A stretch of 5,291 bases of DNA from Gemmobacter sp. GTDB taxonomy: Bacteria > Pseudomonadota > Alphaproteobacteria > Rhodobacterales > Rhodobacteraceae. Of this stretch, positions 1 through 5,268 are shown piece after piece. Position 1 is the first letter of the stretch. Each line of letters opens with the position of its first letter. The stretch lies in contig DOMY01000186.1 in assembly GCA_003509785.1 (NCBI GenBank), forward strand, positions 9,688 through 14,978. Direction: 5' to 3'. The notes beneath the pieces were generated by a model. It was given only the letters and a program-made list of their open reading frames with translations, ran no database searches and had not been told where the DNA came from. The position numbers and the translations under genes are program-made.

Positions 1-759
1 CTGGGCGGCACCGTGGCCGAAATTGCGGCGGCGCTCGGGGCTGCCGATCTGCTGGTGGCGCGGGACAGCACCACCAGCTTTCCCGAAAGCCTGACCACGC
101 TGCCCGATGTGGGCTATGTGCGAGCACTGTCGCCCGAAGGCGTGCTGTCGGTGAACCCCGATCTGATCCTGGCCGAGGCAGGCGCAGGCCCGGTGGAAAC
201 GGTGGAGGTGCTGAAAGCCTCGGGCGTGGATTACGTCACCGTGCCCGACAGTTTCGCCCCCGATGGCATCGCGCAGAAGATCACCGTGATCGGCGCGGCT
301 TTGGGGCGCGAAACGCAGGCGGAAACGCTGGCGGCGCAGGTGACCGCCGGTCTGGCCGAGGCGCGCAGCGCCGCCGATGCGGTGGCCGAAAAGAAGCGCG
401 TGCTGTTCATCCTGTCGCTGCAGGGCGGCCGGGTGATGGCGGGGGGCGAGGGGTCATCGGCCGAAGCCATCATCGCGCTGGCGGGCGGGGTAAATGCCGC
501 CACCGGCTTTCAGGGCTACAAGCCGATGACGGATGAGGCGATTCTGGCCGCAGCCCCCGATGCCATCCTGATGATGGCGCGCGAAGGCGATATGGCGATT
601 TCCGATGCCGATGTGCTGGCGCTGCCCGCGCTGGCCGCCAGCCCCGCGGCGCAAGCGGGCGTGATCCTGCGCATGGACGGGCTGAAACTGCTGGGCTTCG
701 GCCCGCGCACCCCAGATGCTGCCGCCGAACTGCGCGCAGCACTTTATCCGCAGGGCTGA
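1..759 (+). CDS. hmuT: Periplasmic heme-binding protein HmuT (partial, 5' end missing)
   Basis: This is the substrate-binding component of a heme ABC importer, which binds heme in the periplasm and delivers it to HmuU. The frame is open from base 1, so the visible 252 residues lack the signal peptide and first strand; the GTG at 13 lies inside the conserved N-terminal GGTVAEIAAALG segment and is not the true start. Family signatures (residues numbered within the fragment) are DVGYVRALSPEGVLSVNPDL at about 36-55, a long linking helix at about 86-130, RVLFILSLQGGRVMAGG at 133-149, GFQGYKPMTDEAIL around 169-182 and RMDGLKLLGFGPRT at 224-237. Tyr39 (codon 115-117) sits where ShuT/HmuT proteins carry their heme-ligating Tyr; this assignment is from remembered family knowledge. 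The gene ends 4 bases before hmuU. A different periplasmic metal-complex binder is possible but less likely given the HmuU/HmuV partners. Confidence 0.93.
   Translation: MGGTVAEIAAALGAADLLVARDSTTSFPESLTTLPDVGYVRALSPEGVLSVNPDLILAEAGAGPVETVEVLKASGVDYVTVPDSFAPDGIAQKITVIGAALGRETQAETLAAQVTAGLAEARSAADAVAEKKRVLFILSLQGGRVMAGGEGSSAEAIIALAGGVNAATGFQGYKPMTDEAILAAAPDAILMMAREGDMAISDADVLALPALAASPAAQAGVILRMDGLKLLGFGPRTPDAAAELRAALYPQG
752..755 (+). promoter_or_regulatory. Weak ribosome binding site for hmuU
   Basis: AGGG lies in the last codons of hmuT, eight bases before the ATG at 764. It is a short match to the anti-Shine-Dalgarno sequence. With only four bases between the hmuT stop and this ATG, translational coupling probably helps initiation. 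It supports the start at 764 over the in-frame ATG at 716, which lies deep inside hmuT. Confidence 0.5.
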
Positions 760-763
760 GCTG

Positions 764-1822
764 ATGGCGACCGCGCTGTTCACCCGCCCCGCCGATGGCG
801 ACCGTTCGCGCCGCGCCCTGCGCGCGACCTGGGCGCTGCTGGCGCTGGTGGTTATGGTCAGCGCGGTATCGCTTGGGTCGGGTGCTTCGGGCGTATCGCT
901 GCCGGGCGTTCTGCATGGCCTGCTGACGGGCGAGGCGCTGGCCCCGCGCGACCGGCTGGTGCTGATGGAGATCCGGCTGCCCCGTCTGGGGCTTGGCCTG
1001 CTGATCGGCGCGGCGCTGGGGGTTTCGGGCACGCTGATGCAGGGGCTGTTCCGCAATCCGCTGGCCGATCCGGGCATCGTGGGCGTGGGATCGGGGGCCA
1101 GCCTTGGCGCCGTTCTGGCCATCGTGCTGGGCGGGCTGCTGCCGGTCTGGGCGGGCACGCAATGGCTTGTGCCGCTGGCGGCGTTCTTCGGGGGCTGGGG
1201 GGCGACGCTGCTGCTGTATCGGGTGGCGACGCGGCAGGGGCGCACGGCGGTTGCCATGCTGCTGCTGGCCGGTATCGCGCTGGCCGCGCTGGCAGGTGCG
1301 CTGACCGGCATCCTGATCTTTCTGGCCGATGACCGCCAGCTGCGCGACCTGACCTTCTGGAACATGGGCTCGCTGGCCGGGGCCAGCCTGGCCAAGCTGG
1401 GGCTGGCGCTGCCCTTCATCCTGCCGGTGATCCTGCTGGCGCCGCGCCTCGGCGCCGGGCTGAATGCGCTGGCACTGGGAGAGGCGGCGGCGCGCCATAT
1501 CGGCCATCCGGTGGAACGCATCAAGACCCGCGCCATTCTGGGCGTGGCGGCGGCCACCGGGGCTGCCACCGCAGTGGCCGGCGGCATCGGCTTTGTCGGC
1601 ATCGTGGTGCCGCATCTGCTGCGCCTGTCCACCGGGCCGGACCATCGCCGCCTGCTGCCCAATGCCGCCCTCCTGGGCGCGGCCCTGCTGACCGCCGCCG
1701 ATATTCTGGCCCGCACGCTGGTGGCCCCGGCCGAGCTGCCCATCGGCATCATCACCGCCGTGATCGGCGCGCCGGTTTTCCTGTGGATCCTGCTGCGGCA
1801 GCGCCCGCTGGCCGAGGGCTGA
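764..1822 (+). CDS. hmuU: Heme ABC transporter permease HmuU (FecCD/BtuC family)
   Basis: This inner-membrane permease (352 residues) should form a homodimeric channel that accepts heme from HmuT and is driven by HmuV. FecCD-family hallmarks are clear: RLPRLGLGLLIGAALGVSGT at 71-90, then LMQGLFRNPLADPGIVGVGSGASLG at 91-115, FWNMGSLAGAS at 198-208, GFVGIVVPHLLRLSTGPDHR at 276-295, and PAELPIGIITAVIGAPVFLW at 322-341. Hydrophobic stretches at about 23-40, 72-90, 112-127, 134-152, 162-186, 212-226, 254-273, 274-288, 300-320 and 326-344 suit the usual ten-helix BtuC fold. The segment between the seventh and eighth stretches (LGEAAARHIGHPVERIK, 238-254) is the typical cytoplasmic coupling region that contacts the ATPase. 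The start at 764 gives normal family length and a four-base gap after hmuT; an in-frame ATG at 716 would add 16 residues overlapping hmuT and is unlikely. The stop is three bases before hmuV. Confidence 0.95.
   Translation: MATALFTRPADGDRSRRALRATWALLALVVMVSAVSLGSGASGVSLPGVLHGLLTGEALAPRDRLVLMEIRLPRLGLGLLIGAALGVSGTLMQGLFRNPLADPGIVGVGSGASLGAVLAIVLGGLLPVWAGTQWLVPLAAFFGGWGATLLLYRVATRQGRTAVAMLLLAGIALAALAGALTGILIFLADDRQLRDLTFWNMGSLAGASLAKLGLALPFILPVILLAPRLGAGLNALALGEAAARHIGHPVERIKTRAILGVAAATGAATAVAGGIGFVGIVVPHLLRLSTGPDHRRLLPNAALLGAALLTAADILARTLVAPAELPIGIITAVIGAPVFLWILLRQRPLAEG
1814..1818 (+). promoter_or_regulatory. Ribosome binding site for hmuV
   Basis: GAGGG overlaps the last sense codons of hmuU and lies seven bases before the hmuV ATG at 1826. 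It is part of a 15-base junction (1814-1828) repeated exactly at exbB/exbD (3764-3778). Confidence 0.8.
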
Positions 1823-1825
1823 GCC

Positions 1826-2620
1826 ATGATCGAAACCCATGGCCTGTCTGTCCGCCTTGGCCCGCGCGCCGTGCTGCAGGATATTGCCTTTCACGCCCGC
1901 CCCGGCGCGCTGACCGCCATTGTCGGCCCCAACGGATCAGGCAAGACCACGCTGCTGCGCGCCCTGTCAGGCGATCTGCCCTTCACCGGCAGTGTCCGGC
2001 TGAACGGCCTGCCCCTTGGCACAACCCCGGTGTGGGAGCTGGCCCGCCACCGCGCGGTGCTGGCGCAGCACACGCCTGTGGGCTTTCCCTTCACGGTGCT
2101 GGAGGTGGTGCGTCTGGGCCTGTCCGCCAGCGCCCGGCCCGAGCTGACCGCGGAAGAGGCGCTGGCCCGGGTGGGGCTTGCAGGCCATGCGGGCCGCCTG
2201 TTTCCCGAACTGTCAGGCGGCGAACAGCAGCGCTGCCATCTGGCGCGGGTGCTGGCGCAGCTGGGCCATCCCACCGGCCCGTCCGGCCCGCGCTGGCTGT
2301 TTCTGGATGAACCCGTGTCGGCGCTTGACATAGGGCATCAGCTGATGGTCATGGGTCTGGCCCGCCGCTTTGCAGATTCCGGGGGCGGCGTGGTGGCTGT
2401 CATGCACGATCTTAACCTTACCGCCCAATTCGCCGGCTCTGTCGCGCTTCTGGCCGATGGTCGGCTGACCCGGCAGGGCAGCCCGGAAGAGGTTCTGGCC
2501 GATGAACCGCTGTCCGCCGCCTATCAATGCCGCCTGCGCCTGAACCGGGCGCCCGTGCAGGGACGCTGGTTCCTGCCGCAAATGGCCGGGGGACATGAAC
2601 CCGCCGGCCTGACCTCCTGA
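1826..2620 (+). CDS. hmuV: Heme ABC transporter ATP-binding protein HmuV
   Basis: This cytoplasmic ATPase (264 residues) hydrolyses ATP to power heme passage through HmuU. All motifs of a working ABC ATPase are present: Walker A GPNGSGKT at 34-41, Q-loop Gln81 (in LAQHTPVGFPFTV), signature LSGGEQQR at 129-136, Walker B WLFLDEP at 157-163, D-loop SALD at 165-168 and the switch His194 in AVMHDLN. The loop before Walker B (GHPTGPSGPR, about 147-156) and the signature continuation CHLARVLAQL are typical of HmuV rather than of siderophore ATPases such as FecE. The C-terminal tail from about residue 243 is short and unremarkable. The ATG at 1826 is three bases after the hmuU stop and has a good ribosome binding site. 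Nothing suggests truncation or loss of activity. Confidence 0.95.
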   Translation: MIETHGLSVRLGPRAVLQDIAFHARPGALTAIVGPNGSGKTTLLRALSGDLPFTGSVRLNGLPLGTTPVWELARHRAVLAQHTPVGFPFTVLEVVRLGLSASARPELTAEEALARVGLAGHAGRLFPELSGGEQQRCHLARVLAQLGHPTGPSGPRWLFLDEPVSALDIGHQLMVMGLARRFADSGGGVVAVMHDLNLTAQFAGSVALLADGRLTRQGSPEEVLADEPLSAAYQCRLRLNRAPVQGRWFLPQMAGGHEPAGLTS

Positions 2621-2628
2621 AGAACACC

Positions 2629-2633
2629 GGAAG
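2629..2633 (+). promoter_or_regulatory. Ribosome binding site for exbB
   Basis: GGAAG (within the purine run GGAAGAAGA, 2629-2637) lies five bases before the ATG at 2639. It falls in the 18-base gap after hmuV, the only junction in the window where the ribosome binding site is wholly outside the preceding gene. No promoter-like element or inverted repeat was found in this gap. Confidence 0.65.
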
Positions 2634-2638
2634 AAGAC

Positions 2639-3772
2639 ATGTCACGCCTGATCCCCCTCCTTGTGCCCTGCCTGATCGGCCTCGCCGGTTTCAGTTCTGC
2701 CCAGACGGCAGAGCCACCGGCCCTGCCGCTGCAGCAGGCCGCCCCCCCGCAAGAGGCGATCACGGCCCCGCCTGCGGCGCCCCTTCCCCCGGCAGGGGCG
2801 GCGATCCCCGGCGCGCCGGCGGCGGCAGACATGCCCGCAGCCGCCCCGCAGGCCAGCCCCGCCCCGCAGGCCCCGGCCGAGGGCATCACTGCGCCCCCCG
2901 CCACAGTGGAAGCGACGCCTGCCGCACCTGCCACGGTGGCGCCTGCCGCACCCGTGCCGCAGCCGCCCGCCCCCTTGCAACCCGCAGCACCGGCGCCGGC
3001 CGAACCGGCCCCCGCCGCGCCGATGGCGCCCGCGAATGTGGCGGCCACGCCGGTTCTGCCCGGCCCCACGCCGGAAACCCTGCCATCGGTGCATGATCTG
3101 TCACCGATGGGCATGTATGCGCAGGCGCATTGGGTGGTGAAAGGTGTGATGCTGCTGCTGGTCGCGGCCTGTTTCCTGACCTGGACGGTCTGGCTGTTCA
3201 AGACGGTGGAGCTGATCGTCGCCAAATCCCGCGCCCGTCACAGCCGCCGCGTGCTGCATGATGCCGAAAGCCTGGCGGCCGCCACCGCCGCCCTGTCCCG
3301 CCGCCGCGATCCTGCCGCCTTCATGGCCCGCGCCGTTCAGGAAGAGCTGGTCCGGTCTGATGCCCTTCTGATGGCGGCCGGGCCCGAAGGCATGAAGGAA
3401 CGGGGCGGTTCGCTGGTGGACCGGATCGAAACCCAGGCGCTGGCCCGCATCCGCCGGGGCACCGGGCTTCTGGCCACGGTCGGTTCGGTTGCCCCCTTTG
3501 TCGGGTTGTTCGGCACCGTCTGGGGCATCATGAATTCGTTCATCAGCATTGCCGAAACCAAGACCACCAACCTTGCCGTTGTGGCCCCCGGCATTGCCGA
3601 GGCCCTGTTTGCCACTGCCATCGGCCTTGTGGCGGCCATTCCCGCCGTGGTGATTTACAACCACTTCTCACGCTCCATCGCGGCTTACCGGCTGGCTCTG
3701 GGCGATGCGGGTGCTGCCACCCTGCGGCTCCTGAGCCGCGATATCGACCAGCGCCGCGCGCGGGAGGGCTGA
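2639..3772 (+). CDS. exbB: TonB-system proton channel protein ExbB with long N-terminal periplasmic extension
   Basis: ExbB forms the inner-membrane proton channel that, with ExbD, energises TonB. The protein is 377 residues; E. coli ExbB has 244. The difference is all N-terminal: a signal-peptide-like stretch (1 to about 21, possible cleavage after SSA) and a Pro/Ala-rich segment (about 23-145). The conserved core starts near PSVHDLSPMGMYAQAHWVVK (149-168). Membrane helices are at about 168-190, 277-300 and 317-342, with the cytoplasmic domain at about 191-276. The core is highly conserved: GLFGTVWGIMNSFISIAETK (289-308), then TTNLAVVAPGIAEALFATAIG (309-329) and VAAIPAVVIYNHFSRSIAAY (331-350). 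By motif alignment Thr293, Glu321 and Thr326 match E. coli Thr148, Glu176 and Thr181, residues important for energisation, with a constant offset of 145. The gene is 18 bases after hmuV and 3 before exbD. The related TolQ and MotA are excluded by the ExbB-specific core and the exbD-tonB context. Confidence 0.95.
   Translation: MSRLIPLLVPCLIGLAGFSSAQTAEPPALPLQQAAPPQEAITAPPAAPLPPAGAAIPGAPAAADMPAAAPQASPAPQAPAEGITAPPATVEATPAAPATVAPAAPVPQPPAPLQPAAPAPAEPAPAAPMAPANVAATPVLPGPTPETLPSVHDLSPMGMYAQAHWVVKGVMLLLVAACFLTWTVWLFKTVELIVAKSRARHSRRVLHDAESLAAATAALSRRRDPAAFMARAVQEELVRSDALLMAAGPEGMKERGGSLVDRIETQALARIRRGTGLLATVGSVAPFVGLFGTVWGIMNSFISIAETKTTNLAVVAPGIAEALFATAIGLVAAIPAVVIYNHFSRSIAAYRLALGDAGAATLRLLSRDIDQRRAREG
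2705..3073 (+). repeat. Pro/Ala-rich low-complexity region in exbB
   Basis: Codons 23-145 of exbB are dominated by Ala, Pro and some Gln, Thr and Val, with few charged residues and no Lys or Arg. Units such as PAAP, APPA and PQAP recur irregularly. A 13-base exact direct repeat (CGCCTGCCGCACC) occurs at 2916-2928 and 2940-2952, a spacing of 24 bases. The segment probably forms an extended polyproline-type arm in the periplasm after signal-peptide removal; this is inferred from composition and position. Confidence 0.8.
3763..3767 (+). promoter_or_regulatory. Ribosome binding site for exbD
   Basis: GGAGG, a full Shine-Dalgarno core, lies at the very end of exbB, eight bases before the ATG at 3776. 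It is largely contained in the 15-base junction (3764-3778) identical to that between hmuU and hmuV. Confidence 0.85.
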
Positions 3773-3775
3773 GCC

Positions 3776-4198
3776 ATGGCCGGGGGCATCCGCAAAAGCA
3801 GCGATGATGATCTGGATGAATCGCATGAAATCAACGTCACGCCCTTCATCGACGTGATGCTGGTTCTGCTGATCATCTTCATGGTGGCCGCGCCGATCTC
3901 CACGGTCGACGTGCCGGTGGAACTGCCGAAATCCTCGGCGGCGCCGACACAGGCGCCGGAAGAACCGCTGATCGTATCGCTGCAGGCGGATCTGACGCTG
4001 TCTTTCGGCAATGGCCCGGTGGCGCGTGAGGCACTGGCCGCCACGCTGCTGCAGGCCAGCGGCATGAAGCCCGAAACCCGCATCTATATCCGCGCCGATA
4101 AATCCGTGCCCTATGGCGCACTGATGGAGGTGATGAACCTGCTGCGCGATGGCGGGTTTCAGCAGGTGGCGCTGGTGGGCGAGGAGGCTTCGCCATGA
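3776..4198 (+). CDS. exbD: TonB-system energiser ExbD
   Basis: ExbD is the single-pass partner of ExbB; its membrane Asp takes part in proton use and its periplasmic domain contacts TonB. The protein has 140 residues, about the usual length. A short charged cytoplasmic N-terminus (1-20) leads into HEINVTPFIDVMLVLLIIFM (17-36) and VAAPISTVDVPVELPKS, nearly identical to the E. coli ExbD helix region; Asp26 aligns with the essential E. coli Asp25. The periplasmic domain runs from about 44 to 140 and includes RIYIRADKSVPYGALMEVMN (102-121), typical of the family. The ATG is three bases after the exbB stop with a strong GGAGG. The stop overlaps the tonB start (ATGA at 4195-4198), tying ExbD and TonB production. 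TolR is the alternative family, but the Asp-helix sequence and tonB neighbour favour ExbD. Confidence 0.96.
   Translation: MAGGIRKSSDDDLDESHEINVTPFIDVMLVLLIIFMVAAPISTVDVPVELPKSSAAPTQAPEEPLIVSLQADLTLSFGNGPVAREALAATLLQASGMKPETRIYIRADKSVPYGALMEVMNLLRDGGFQQVALVGEEASP
4181..4187 (+). promoter_or_regulatory. Ribosome binding site for tonB
   Basis: GAGGAGG within the last codons of exbD lies seven bases before the ATG at 4195. This strong site fixes the tonB start at the overlapping ATGA. Confidence 0.85.
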
Positions 4199-5058
4199 GC
4201 GACTGGACAGATTATGTCGCCCGCGGGCGCCGCTTTGCCGAGGCCGCCCTGTGGCTGATCGCGGCGGCGGTTGTCGCGCTGGTTCTGGCGGCCGGGGCGG
4301 CGCTGGCCCTGTGGCTGGATGTGACGCAGGGCCGCAAAGATGCGCTGGACGAGGCGGTTCTGATCGACCTGACCGCCCTGCCCCCGGCCCAGGCTCTGGC
4401 CAGCCTGCCCGAGCCGGAACCGGAGCCCGTGCCCGAACCAGAGCCTGAACCTGAACCTGAACCGGAGCCGGTGGCCGAACCTGTGCCGGAGCCGGTGCCA
4501 GAGCCGGTGGTGGAACCCGAGCCTGTCGTGGAACCGGAACCCGTGGCAAAGCCGGAACCCGTTGCAGAGCCGGAACCGGTGGTGGAACCGGAACCAGAGG
4601 TGGCACCCGTGGTGAAACCACTGCCGCGCCCGAAACCGCGCCCCGCCCCCCCGGAACCGCCCAAGAAGAAAGACCCGCCGAAAAAGGCAGCCGAAGCCCC
4701 GAAACCCAAGAAGGCCGAAGCCAGACCCAAGCCGCAACCGCAAGCCAGCAGCGGCGGGGCGGCGGCTTCGGCCAAAGGCTCGGCCAGTGCGGATGCCGTC
4801 GCCAAATGGAAGCGCAAGGTTCAGGGCCAGCTGGACAAGCACCTGCGCCGCAAGAACTTCGGCAGCAAGGGCGGCAAGATGGTGCTGGCGATCCAGATCA
4901 ATGGCGCGGGCAATGTGATCGGCGTCAGCGCCCGGCAATCCAGCGGCGATGCTGCGCTGGATGCGGCCGTGGTGGCCCAGATGAGCCGCAAGGGATCGGT
5001 CGCAGCACCCCCCGATGGCCAGGGCACCACGCTGACCCTGCCGATCACCCTGCGCTGA
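4195..5058 (+). CDS. tonB: Energy-transducing protein TonB
   Basis: TonB spans the periplasm and pulls on outer-membrane receptors using ExbB-ExbD energy. The 287-residue protein has a short cytoplasmic N-terminus, one membrane anchor (about 15-41), an acidic Glu-Pro/Val-Pro linker (72-135), a basic Lys/Arg-Pro linker (141-181), a small Gly/Ala/Ser hinge (184-198) and a C-terminal TonB-like domain (about 200-287: WKRKVQGQLDKHLRRK, then MVLAIQINGAGNVIGVSA, SSGDAALDAAVVAQM, TLTLPITLR). Domain order and position after exbBD make the call secure, although the C-terminal domain is divergent: it has HLRRKNFGSKGG where many TonBs have a Tyr-Pro motif. The anchor has no His or Ser, unlike E. coli TonB with Ser16 and His20. 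The start overlaps the exbD stop by four bases and has a strong GAGGAGG. It is probably the last gene of the operon. Confidence 0.93.
   Translation: MSDWTDYVARGRRFAEAALWLIAAAVVALVLAAGAALALWLDVTQGRKDALDEAVLIDLTALPPAQALASLPEPEPEPVPEPEPEPEPEPEPVAEPVPEPVPEPVVEPEPVVEPEPVAKPEPVAEPEPVVEPEPEVAPVVKPLPRPKPRPAPPEPPKKKDPPKKAAEAPKPKKAEARPKPQPQASSGGAAASAKGSASADAVAKWKRKVQGQLDKHLRRKNFGSKGGKMVLAIQINGAGNVIGVSARQSSGDAALDAAVVAQMSRKGSVAAPPDGQGTTLTLPITLR
4408..4599 (+). repeat. Glu-Pro / Val-Pro repeat tract in tonB
   Basis: Codons 72-135 are an almost unbroken series of EP, VP and VEP units with one Lys (codon 119), giving a strongly acidic stiff rod. At DNA level this is a degenerate six-base repeat of GAR-CCN. 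Glu alternates GAG/GAA, and Pro uses CCG, CCC, CCT and CCA, including CCT/CCA that look uncommon in the rest of the window. That breaks up exact repeats. Confidence 0.9.
4615..4737 (+). repeat. Lys/Arg-Pro-rich tract in tonB
   Basis: Codons 141-181 (KPLPRPKPRP, then APPEPPKKKDPPKKAAEAPK and PKKAEARPKP) form a basic Pro-rich segment directly after the acidic tract. The order acidic then basic is the same as in E. coli TonB, where the two segments together extend across the periplasm. Confidence 0.85.
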
Positions 5059-5064
5059 GCACGG

Positions 5065-5086
5065 CGGGCGTTCAGAGCAACGCCTG
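5065..5086 (+). terminator. Possible hairpin terminator after tonB (weak)
   Basis: Bases 5065-5072 pair with 5079-5086 (eight pairs including one G-T, core GGCGTT/AACGCC) around the six-base loop CAGAGC, starting six bases after the tonB stop. There is no T-run downstream, so it is not a standard intrinsic terminator. It could mark the transcript end or protect it. A second hairpin (5077-5082 with 5088-5093, GCAACG/CGTTGC, five-base loop) uses the same AACG and cannot form at the same time. Confidence 0.3.
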
Positions 5087-5122
5087 ACGTTGCGCGCCTG
5101 CTGCCGAACGCCCCCTCCCCAA

Positions 5123-5145
5123 CCCTCCCCCTGACAGGGGGAGGG
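5123..5145. repeat. Intergenic palindromic repeat, copy 1
   Basis: Two perfect 11-base arms (CCCTCCCCCTG and CAGGGGGAGGG) flank a single central A. As RNA it would form a 9-10 pair GC-rich stem with a GAC or TGACA loop. It is followed by AGTGG, not a T-run. The look is that of a short interspersed palindromic element of the kind frequent between genes in Rhodobacterales; its function is unknown and it might act as a transcript 3' end stabiliser or terminator. Confidence 0.85.
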
Positions 5146-5268
5146 AGTGGCCCCCAGCTCGACACCCCGCAATGGGCTGACAGGCCGCTCTTGCCCGCCG
5201 TCCCCTCGCCGCCTAGCCCGCCCATGGCTCGCCGCACCACTGGCGCCCCGTACCCCACAAGCGCGCCT

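Noticed and set aside
13..15. GTG at 13 as the start of hmuT
   Set aside because: The frame is open upstream to base 1 and GTG falls inside the conserved GGTVAEIAAALG segment; a signal peptide would be missing.
716..763. Upstream in-frame ATG for hmuU at 716
   Set aside because: It would overlap hmuT by 44 bases and add a 16-residue non-family N-terminus; the ATG at 764 has normal spacing and family length.
454..1894. Two long minus-strand open frames (about 457 and 474 codons) opposite hmuT/hmuU
   Set aside because: They lie antisense to a clear FecCD permease, have Arg/Gln/Ala/Pro-rich sequences with no family pattern, and arise from the scarcity of stops in GC-rich DNA.
2621..2638. Possible promoter or attenuator between hmuV and exbB
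   Set aside because: Only 18 bases, holding the ribosome binding site; no -35/-10 pair, operator or convincing stem was seen.
2524..3225. Minus-strand frame of 233 codons opposite the exbB N-terminus
   Set aside because: Its Gly/Ala-rich sequence is the complement of the Pro/Ala tract; there is no independent start site or domain.
3668..4621. Minus-strand frame of 317 codons opposite exbD and early tonB
   Set aside because: Low-complexity Pro/Val/Arg and His/Arg-rich translation opposite two confidently identified genes; no domain is recognisable.
4159..5172. Minus-strand open frame of 337 codons opposite tonB
   Set aside because: It reads the Glu-Pro repeat backwards as Phe/Arg/His/Gly-rich low complexity, and its N-terminal PSPCQGEGWGGG is simply the intergenic palindrome translated.
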